From contig JAIRLP010000138.1 in the NCBI GenBank assembly GCA_031259365.1, forward strand, positions 1-6,086: a DNA stretch of 6,086 nucleotides, read 5' to 3'. The notes beneath the pieces are model-generated. The model made no database searches, was not told the DNA's origin, and worked only from the letters and a program-made list of their open reading frames with translations. The stretch comes from Rickettsiales bacterium (GTDB lineage Bacteria; Pseudomonadota; Alphaproteobacteria; Rs-D84). The translations under genes and the position numbers were made by a program. Of the stretch, positions 1 through 5,402 are shown one piece after another (the stretch's first letter is position 1; each line of letters starts with the position of its first letter).

Positions 1-1784
1 TAGCATGTATCAATAATGGTGCTTTGCCAGGTGGATTGAATGATCTGTTTAACGAAGATTTACGTAACGCAATCTTTAATGGGATGAGCCTTTGCTATAT
101 CCAAGTTGAAAAGTGTGTAACAGATGTTCGTCGTGATTGCCGAAATGTTTATAATTCTTCTTCAGATGTTTGGTGGGATTTCAATTCTCGCAAAGTTCAA
201 CCTGAATACTATTCATTCATTTTGCGTAAAACAGGTTTAACACCTAATCAGGCAGAAAATACTTGCTTGTTGTTGGATAGAAATACTTATGGTGCTTCTT
301 TCAATGCGGTTTCGGGCAACAATAATGTAACAGCAGAATATGACAACCGCGTTGGTGCATACAACAGCCAGGTTGGAAATACTTTGGTTAAGACAAACCC
401 ACAAGGTGTAGTTGTTAACACAAATGGCAAAGTTGACGCTAATCGTGGTCACTATGCGCGTTGGGATGCAACAACTGGTGAATGTTTGATCCGTGTTGCA
501 GCTTATAACAAAGATTCTCATATTAAGAACAGTTGGTTGTTTGGTGCATTGGGTGACGATAAACCAGCAGAAGTTTGGAAGCCAGCAGGTGAAACATTCA
601 GCTGTAATAAAAACTTGTTCGGATTTTCTTTGATGAATGATACTCATACAGTTGCAGTGGTTGGTATTGGTGGTGGTACATTGGCTGGTGCCGGTGTGGG
701 TGCGATTGCCGGTCATGGCAAACGTGAATTTGACTGCTCTCGTGAAAGCCACAGAAAAGATTTGTTGAAACAACTGCGTGCTTCTGGATATATTAGCACA
801 ATCAATGATTATTTGCCCGTAGCAATTTCAATGACAGCAGAAGATATTCAAACACAATGTCCCGAAATCGTTAAGCTGTACGATTTTTATCAAAGAGCAT
901 TGTTGGTAGATACCAGTTGTGGTGGCGCATCCGGCGGGGAGACGACATTCGGAACAGATGGTGTTTGGGCAGAAGACTTTAAATATAAAACATCTGCTGG
1001 CGGAATTGATTTCTCGTTGATAGATGCAGGAGAAGGTAAGCCTGTTGAAATCCAAGATATCTCAGCCGAAGATAAGAAGAATATCCAGGATATCCAGGAC
1101 GGAATTGCAAAGGGTGAACAGGTACCAGAAAGACTTCGTTATTCATCTTTTACAGTTACACGTAAAGAACCAAAATCCAGTGGTACAACTGGTGCTGATA
1201 ACTGTCCAAGATTTCCAAGTCTAAGTGTTTCGTTTGTAAACGGTACTGGTATTTATGAATGTCAGGGTAAACAAGATAAATGTGTATCTGGCACAGAATT
1301 TAAGGCACAAAGAGATAAACTGGATACTGTATTCGCTGCATTGCCAATTATTCGCGAAGGTGAAAAGGGCAATATGCTAAAATCAACATTAGTTGGCGCT
1401 GGTATCGGTGCTGGTGCTGGTGGGTTGGCAACTGCTATTACATCCTTTGTTGAAAAGAACAATATTAATTGCCGTGTTGGTGATGGTTTGGAAAAAGTAA
1501 GTTATGGTAAATCCCACAGCTTGGGTTCATTGAAAGACTACTATGTAAAGTGGAACTTGCATTTGCCAGATACCATTATGCCAACAGCACGCGTCGTTGA
1601 TTGCACTTCATGGAAAAATGCATGCGGCACATTGAAAGATTTGAATCAGTGTGTAAACGCACAAATCAACTATCGCCCAGCCGATGCAAATTATACAACA
1701 TTGGTAAATGCTGCATGCGCAATCTCGGGCAGTGTCTGTATTGAAAATTATCCTGTGGCTAAATCTCAGGGTGCATGTGACTAA
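1..1784 (+). CDS. Cys-rich, probably exported protein of unknown function, 5' end missing
   Basis: I do not recognise this family. The frame is open to the left edge (first complete codon GCA at 3-5), so the gene starts outside the window. The TTG at 24 is just the first start-like codon and probably not the true start. The visible part is 593 residues with about 20 cysteines, suggesting a disulfide-bonded protein outside the cytoplasm; no signal peptide can be judged. Counting residue 1 at nt 3, I see a spaced-Cys N-terminal part (C..VEKC..C near nt 90-140), the motif AGETFSCNKNLFG at residues 195-207, and two glycine-zipper-like hydrophobic segments at residues 217-237 and 463-483. Between the segments lies a charged region containing IQDIQDG, encoded by a 9-bp tandem repeat (ATATCCAGG twice, 1081-1098). 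The last 70 residues hold six cysteines. The F-C-N-FG motif followed by a glycine-rich segment recurs in the minus-strand gene at the right edge, so the two look paralogous. A terminator follows the stop, so this is probably the last gene of its operon. Confidence 0.85.
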   Translation, partial: ACINNGALPGGLNDLFNEDLRNAIFNGMSLCYIQVEKCVTDVRRDCRNVYNSSSDVWWDFNSRKVQPEYYSFILRKTGLTPNQAENTCLLLDRNTYGASFNAVSGNNNVTAEYDNRVGAYNSQVGNTLVKTNPQGVVVNTNGKVDANRGHYARWDATTGECLIRVAAYNKDSHIKNSWLFGALGDDKPAEVWKPAGETFSCNKNLFGFSLMNDTHTVAVVGIGGGTLAGAGVGAIAGHGKREFDCSRESHRKDLLKQLRASGYISTINDYLPVAISMTAEDIQTQCPEIVKLYDFYQRALLVDTSCGGASGGETTFGTDGVWAEDFKYKTSAGGIDFSLIDAGEGKPVEIQDISAEDKKNIQDIQDGIAKGEQVPERLRYSSFTVTRKEPKSSGTTGADNCPRFPSLSVSFVNGTGIYECQGKQDKCVSGTEFKAQRDKLDTVFAALPIIREGEKGNMLKSTLVGAGIGAGAGGLATAITSFVEKNNINCRVGDGLEKVSYGKSHSLGSLKDYYVKWNLHLPDTIMPTARVVDCTSWKNACGTLKDLNQCVNAQINYRPADANYTTLVNAACAISGSVCIENYPVAKSQGACD

Positions 1785-1805
1785 AACTAAAAACATGATT
1801 GAATT

Positions 1806-1874
1806 AAAATCCGCCAATGTCCAACCCACAAAAATCCAGCAGGTTTTTGCGGGGCCCGACTGGCGGATTTTTTT
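1806..1874 (+). terminator. Rho-independent terminator with nested hairpin
   Basis: AAAATCCGCCA (1806-1816) pairs perfectly with TGGCGGATTTT (1861-1871), and the T run continues to 1874. The 44-nt loop contains a second hairpin, CCCACAAAAA (1825-1834) against TTTTTGCGGG (1844-1853), with one A-C mismatch. It begins 21 nt after the TAA of the left-edge Cys-rich gene, so it most likely ends that transcript. On the minus strand the stem is followed only by TTTTAATTC, so termination in that direction would be weaker. The large loop is unusual for a simple terminator. Confidence 0.8.
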
Positions 1875-1924
1875 GTTTTGATTGTTGATTTTCTGGTCGA
1901 TTTGGTTTACCGAAAAAAATATAC

Positions 1925-1929
1925 AAAGG
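1925..1929 (+). promoter_or_regulatory. Ribosome binding site of the SDR gene
   Basis: AAAGG lies 7 nt before the ATG at 1937. It is a standard Shine-Dalgarno match and fixes the SDR start. It also argues mildly against a Bacteroidota host, where SD sequences are usually absent. Confidence 0.6.
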
Positions 1930-1936
1930 TATTGAA

Positions 1937-2626
1937 ATGAATAATAAAAAAGTACTTGTAACAGGTGGTTCCGAAGGGTTGGGAAAATCAATCGCAAAAA
2001 AACTGCATGCTTTGGGAATGTTTGTTACTATTGTCGCACGCACACAAGAAAAACTGGCGGCAGTTGCAAAAGAAATTGGATGTGATTATATTGCTGCTGA
2101 TATCAGTTGTTTAGAAAATTGCAAAATGCTGGCAGATAAAATGGGTGATATTGATATTCTTGTTAATAATGCAGGTGTATGGTCTGATGATAAATCAGAA
2201 TTAAATAATCTTGAAACCATACAGAAAACTATGGATGTGAATCTGACTGGTGCAATTTATTTAACAGAATGTTTTTTACCAAAATTCAAAGCCGCTAACA
2301 AAGGCACTATCTTCTTTACAAATTCATCAGCTGGATGGAAATTTGGTAATGATCCAGTGGCACGTTCTTACAGTGCATCAAAATGGGGATTACGTGGATA
2401 TGCTGAAGCACTGGAAGTTTTTGTAAAGGCAACCAATATAAAAGTTATTTCGCTTTATCCAGGTGGTATGGATACAGATTTGTTTGAAAAAAGTGGTTGG
2501 GAAAAATCAGCAGCACACAATCAAACCTGGCAGGCCAATGTTGAAAAAATTGCAGATGCTGCGGTATTTGCAATCAACCAACCAGATGATATAAATATTG
2601 GTGTAATCCAGGTGCGAAAAAATTAA
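1937..2626 (+). CDS. Short-chain dehydrogenase/reductase (SDR), substrate unknown
   Basis: This is a cytoplasmic NAD(P)(H)-dependent oxidoreductase of the classical SDR family, 229 residues, slightly shorter than the usual 240-260. Seen in the sequence: the Rossmann cofactor motif TGGSEGLG (residues 9-16), Asp55 in AADIS, the NNAG motif (77-80), the structural Asn102 in VNLTG, catalytic Ser130 or Ser131 in TNSSAG, the YSASK active site with Tyr145 and Lys149, and PGG at 175-177. Arg35 after the second strand favours NADP(H) over NAD(H), by family rule. The C-terminal end is short, so the substrate-binding lid may be reduced. The ATG at 1937 has AAAGG at 1925-1929, 7 nt upstream, which supports this start. 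The gene stands alone, 152 nt after the left-edge gene and behind its terminator, and I see no convincing promoter in the AT-rich gap. Nothing around it indicates the substrate. The family call is firm; no specific function can be given. Confidence 0.93.
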   Translation: MNNKKVLVTGGSEGLGKSIAKKLHALGMFVTIVARTQEKLAAVAKEIGCDYIAADISCLENCKMLADKMGDIDILVNNAGVWSDDKSELNNLETIQKTMDVNLTGAIYLTECFLPKFKAANKGTIFFTNSSAGWKFGNDPVARSYSASKWGLRGYAEALEVFVKATNIKVISLYPGGMDTDLFEKSGWEKSAAHNQTWQANVEKIADAAVFAINQPDDINIGVIQVRKN

Positions 2627-2695
2627 ATCTGATTTATCGGATAAAATAACGCTCAATTGTCAGGAGTGTATCTTTTTCGTCACACCGACATTGAA

Positions 2696-2726
2696 TTGTT
2701 TTGACATTTGATAACTGTCAAAACAA
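2696..2726. repeat. Perfect 11-bp inverted repeat with 9-nt spacer
   Basis: TTGTTTTGACA (2696-2706) is the exact reverse complement of TGTCAAAACAA (2716-2726), with TTTGATAAC between. The dyad could be an operator, an RNA hairpin in the SDR 3' untranslated region, or the remnant of a small mobile repeat. Each arm contains TTGACA, the sigma-70 -35 consensus, pointing outward-in from each side, but no matching -10 box stands at 17 nt and no gene follows. There is no T run, so it is not an intrinsic terminator. Confidence 0.65.
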
Positions 2727-2760
2727 GAACCGGCGCCCAGTACTGTTAAATTGACAAGAA

Positions 2761-2796
2761 CCTGGCTCCGGACCCCGGCCTGCGCCGGGGTGACGG
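2761..2796. repeat. REP-like GC-rich palindromic element
   Basis: ACCCCGGC (2772-2779) pairs perfectly with GCCGGGGT (2784-2791) around the loop CTGC. It is framed by CCTGGCTCCGG on the left and GACGG on the right. The layout CTGG..CCGG, GC-rich stem, GGGGTGACG resembles dispersed intergenic palindromes common in proteobacterial genomes (established pattern, recalled rather than searched). Its GC content is far above the flanking AT-rich DNA, which fits an inserted repeat. Membership in a repeat family needs further copies in the genome. Confidence 0.6.
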
Positions 2797-2826
2797 TCTA
2801 AATAAGGTACATTTCTGGCACTTGAG

Positions 2827-2868
2827 TATAAAATAAAAACCGTCCAACTGGGCGGTTTTTATTTTATA
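2827..2868. terminator. Bidirectional rho-independent terminator between convergent genes
   Basis: TATAAAATAAAAACCGTCC (2827-2845) pairs with GGGCGGTTTTTATTTTATA (2850-2868) around the loop AACT. The stem is 19 bp with a single T-G wobble. The GC core is flanked by A-rich sequence on the left and T-rich sequence on the right, so a U tract follows the stem on either strand. It lies 57 nt past the stop of the minus-strand OmpA-like gene, its most likely client, and about 200 nt past the SDR stop, whose transcript it would also end. Confidence 0.88.
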
Positions 2869-2924
2869 TTTGATGGCCACGATGTCTTGTCAACAGATCT
2901 AATTTATGTCAGTAGGCTGGTTAA

Positions 2925-5102
2925 TTATTCCAACCACTGTATTTCGCCAAATTCAATCCGACGATCTGCTGCTTTGGTGTCCTTGGTTGTGCCTTTGGCG
3001 CCATCTTCACCTTTGCCAACTGCTACCAATCTTCCAGAGGCCACGCCTTGGGATTCAAGATATTTTACAACAGCATCTGCGCGCAATTCTGATAATGCTT
3101 GGTTTGTTTTATAAGGCGCGGTTGGCTTTGGCTGATCTTTGTCAGTATATCCGCGAACTTCTATACCCCATTTTTCACCACCAGTGATTGCGCTTTCAAA
3201 TTCGTTTAAAGAGTTTGCAACAGAATTTAAACTTGTCTTTCCTTGTGGGGATAGATCATATTTACCACTAGCAAATAAAACGTCAGATTTGATTTCGGCC
3301 AATACGGTTTTTTGGGCCACTTCTGTTTTATATTCTGTGCATGTTTGACCATCCGCCTTCTTTGCGCCCGCCGCTTCCAATGCGGTGACCATTTTATCAT
3401 GTTCTTTGATTTCACGCAAAGAACATGCATAATCAAGCGCCGTTAGATTAAATTCATTTTGCCAATTTACATCCAACGTGCCACAAGCCAACACTTGTCT
3501 TAACAATAAAACAGAATTGTTACATCCTGATGCTGCCCAAGTCAGGGCATTACCCGTATTATCATTCGTTGCCCCGCATGCTTTTTTAAGTTCTTCTTTC
3601 AAGTCATCCAATTTACAATCTTTTGCCAGTTGCATTAGATCAAGTGTAACGACGACAGGTTTTGTAACCACAGCAGCAACATCTGGTTTTTTGTGATCCG
3701 ATACTGCTGCGATAGTTGTTTTAACTTTTTGAATTTGGCTTGCATATTTTGCATTAATAGCCTTGGCCTGATTGGTTGCAACTTTTTTACCAAAGATATT
3801 ATTACCATCTTTATTCGCTGTATTAATTGCCAAGTTACCAAGAACACCAATGCCAATACCTGCGCCGGCTGTGATTAGACCAGTGTTGGTTTTGCTTTTT
3901 GCATCGCTTTTCTGGTCTGCCCAAGCGGCAGCATCAGCACCAGTTGTATCTGTAAGTGCGCGCGCAACACTGGTGTATGCGCCACTGGTCTTTCCAATCG
4001 CCGCGTTGTCATACAATCCAGCATTTGCTTTGTCAATGATGGTTTCGGATTCTATACCGGCCTTTAATCCCAAAGCTTGTTTTGTAATTTTTAATTCATT
4101 TGCCAGGGCAACATATTCTGTATACAAAGGCATCAGATCGTTTCCATTAGATAACATCACGTCCGTTTGACCGCCAGCCACTTGTGTGCCATTACCGTAA
4201 TCGCATCTCATGGTTGCCAGGTATGCCGCCATATCGCGTTCGGCAGCTTCGTCAGCGGATTGTTCTGCCATCCCAGAAAGGGCATTCATGCCACCGATAC
4301 CCGTGGCGCCCATCGATGCCGCACCCAAAAGGCGGTTTTCCAAAGAACGTTCTTTATCCTTCATGGCTTGGGCGTTGTCACGAAGTTCATCAATCTTGGC
4401 AGCTGATTGTTCCTCGGTCAGGGCAGGTGTCGTCGGATCAGCAGCTGGGGTTGTTGGGGTTTCTGTAGCAGCTGGCTGGGAAACAGGTGTTTCTTTCTTT
4501 TCTTCTGTGTTTTCTGGTGTCTTGGCAACACATTCTCCTGCAGCATTAATTTCTTTATCTTTGCTGGTGTCGCAAATACATTTGTTATTTTCTTTATCGT
4601 GATCAAATCCAGTCTTGCATTCTGTGATATTGCAGATGATATCGTCACCACGTACATTGCGCGTTCCTGATTTCGCATTTGTTGGCAAGGTGCCTTTTGC
4701 GTTCGGATGTTCAACAAGATCAACCACTGGACATGGTGTTCCATCGATGAATACAGTAACAGCCACTTCATTCAATATTATAGGGTCTCTAGCTAGCTTG
4801 ATAGTTCCAATGTTGCTTGTTATTGCAGAAAGGGTCTCGGGTTTGAATCCTAGGTGGCTAATTTTTACAGTGCTGTCAGCAGGGAATTTATCCAAAGTAA
4901 ATTCACCGTCCAATCCAGCTGTTGTGCCGATGCTTGGATTTGAACCGACTGCTGTGATATAGGCGCCAGGAAGCGGTATGCCGTCTTCATCCACAATTAT
5001 TCCGGAAACGGTCATTGTGGCATTGTTTGTTGCAGCAGCATAACCACTTGTTGTAATAACAAGCAAGGAAACAAAAAAGAAAATTGTTAATAATTTTTTC
5101 AT
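2925..5102 (-). CDS. Mosaic OmpA-family envelope protein with CarboxypepD_reg-like and ankyrin-like domains
   Basis: This 725-residue protein probably links the envelope surface or periplasm to peptidoglycan. In order: a signal peptide (1 to about 22-24; MKK, hydrophobic core, then GYAAA); a carboxypeptidase-regulatory-like beta domain (about 29-105; VSGIIVDEDGIPLPGA, GLDGEFTL, LGF) ending in a TonB-box-like LNEVAVT (110-116), as at the N-terminus of SusC-type receptors; a Cys-rich stretch (six Cys, 124-191); a Pro/Thr/Glu linker (195-230); a predicted coiled coil (about 230-260); an Ala-rich helical region; a Gly-rich hydrophobic segment (408-426); ankyrin-like repeats (about 487-582; GNALTWAA, LDVNWQN, TALDYA, AAGA); and an OmpA C-terminal domain (603-721). 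Asp654 in GYTD and Arg674 in NQALSELRA match the residues that bind diaminopimelate in OmpA. No outer-membrane barrel is evident. The ATG at 5102 follows the upstream stop by 3 nt with only a weak GAAAAG, so translation is probably coupled. The OmpA call is secure; the role of the whole protein is unknown. Confidence 0.92.
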   Translation of the reverse strand: MKKLLTIFFFVSLLVITTSGYAAATNNATMTVSGIIVDEDGIPLPGAYITAVGSNPSIGTTAGLDGEFTLDKFPADSTVKISHLGFKPETLSAITSNIGTIKLARDPIILNEVAVTVFIDGTPCPVVDLVEHPNAKGTLPTNAKSGTRNVRGDDIICNITECKTGFDHDKENNKCICDTSKDKEINAAGECVAKTPENTEEKKETPVSQPAATETPTTPAADPTTPALTEEQSAAKIDELRDNAQAMKDKERSLENRLLGAASMGATGIGGMNALSGMAEQSADEAAERDMAAYLATMRCDYGNGTQVAGGQTDVMLSNGNDLMPLYTEYVALANELKITKQALGLKAGIESETIIDKANAGLYDNAAIGKTSGAYTSVARALTDTTGADAAAWADQKSDAKSKTNTGLITAGAGIGIGVLGNLAINTANKDGNNIFGKKVATNQAKAINAKYASQIQKVKTTIAAVSDHKKPDVAAVVTKPVVVTLDLMQLAKDCKLDDLKEELKKACGATNDNTGNALTWAASGCNNSVLLLRQVLACGTLDVNWQNEFNLTALDYACSLREIKEHDKMVTALEAAGAKKADGQTCTEYKTEVAQKTVLAEIKSDVLFASGKYDLSPQGKTSLNSVANSLNEFESAITGGEKWGIEVRGYTDKDQPKPTAPYKTNQALSELRADAVVKYLESQGVASGRLVAVGKGEDGAKGTTKDTKAADRRIEFGEIQWLE

Positions 5103-5105
5103 GTT

Positions 5106-5402
5106 CTATTTACTTTTCATTAATGAAGTCCCTAGGTTGTCACAAAAAACTTGTTTTTGTTGACGGCATTTACTTTCTTTTTCATATATGGCGATGCATT
5201 TTTTACATTTTTCTTCTGCGCCATCAGCAACGATAGCCGATTTGCTGAAATCACATCCGCCGTCTGAAGCGGTAAAGTATTCTTTGCATTCGGGAACAGA
5301 AAAATCGCAGCCTTGAATACTAGTTCTGGTAACCTCACAATTTTTTTCATAATACGAGTGCTTTTCATCATTACTTTTAAGTAGTGGTGGAATAAATTCA
5401 TT
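5106..5402 (-). CDS. 3' segment of the frameshifted Cys-rich gene (8 Cys tail)
   Basis: After the G tract this frame runs about 98 residues (from NEFIPPLL to SLMKSK) to the TAG at 5106-5108. It has eight cysteines, including CDFSVPEC, GGCDF and EKCKKC, like its neighbours, which marks it as real coding sequence. It has no usable start codon near its beginning: the first ATG is four codons before the stop. It is therefore most simply the C-terminal part of the gene upstream, put out of frame at the homopolymer. The frame does stay open upstream to 5624, but that part overlaps the other gene segment and gives a low-complexity product, so I treat it as a shadow. The stop lies 3 nt before the ATG of the OmpA-like gene, which suggests that ribosomes finishing this tail normally feed that gene. 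Confidence 0.7.
   Translation of the reverse strand, partial: NEFIPPLLKSNDEKHSYYEKNCEVTRTSIQGCDFSVPECKEYFTASDGGCDFSKSAIVADGAEEKCKKCIAIYEKESKCRQQKQVFCDNLGTSLMKSK

Larger units (their letters stand above)
2627..2924. other. Gene-free spacer between convergent genes
   Basis: No open frame here looks coding. The spacer separates the SDR gene (+) from the OmpA-like gene (-), which converge on it. From left to right it holds a weak 6-bp hairpin directly after the SDR stop (2627-2642, no T run), a perfect 11-bp inverted repeat (2696-2726), the 8-bp palindrome CAGTACTG (2738-2745), a GC-rich REP-like palindrome (2761-2796) and a long two-way terminator (2827-2868). The 9-mer ACAAGAACC occurs twice in direct orientation (2723-2731 and 2754-2762). 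No tRNA or convincing promoter was found. Confidence 0.7.

Noticed and set aside
237..773. 178-residue open frame on the minus strand
   Set aside because: Antisense to the left-edge Cys-rich gene, with no RBS or recognisable domain. The plus frame has the motifs shared with the right-edge gene.
1879..1936. Promoter for the SDR gene in the AT-rich gap
   Set aside because: TTGATT boxes exist, but the only TATACA-like box (1920-1925) overlaps the RBS and would leave almost no leader. Not strong enough to annotate.
1608..2043. Two minus-strand open frames across the terminator and SDR start
   Set aside because: They run through a strong terminator hairpin and antisense to two supported genes, and their products show no domain.
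2627..2642. Hairpin ATCTGA/TCGGAT right after the SDR stop as a terminator
   Set aside because: Only 6 bp with a wobble and no T run; the two-way terminator at 2827-2868 is a better candidate.
2701..2729. Sigma-70 promoter using TTGACA at 2701-2706
   Set aside because: No TATAAT-like box at 16-18 nt and no gene downstream on that strand; the hexamer is part of the inverted repeat.
2887..3187. Two plus-strand open frames after the terminator
   Set aside because: Antisense to the conserved OmpA C-terminal domain; no RBS and no sensible protein composition.
4210..4602. 130-residue plus-strand frame, Ser/Ala/Val-rich
   Set aside because: Mirror of the Pro/Thr linker and Ala-rich region of the OmpA-like gene; the low-complexity composition explains the long open frame.
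5132..5401. 89-residue minus frame starting with ATG overlapping the TGA (ATGA) after the G tract
   Set aside because: The ATGA overlap looks tempting as a coupled start. However, its product is low in Cys and basic, while the competing frame has eight spaced Cys like the family and ends just before the next gene.
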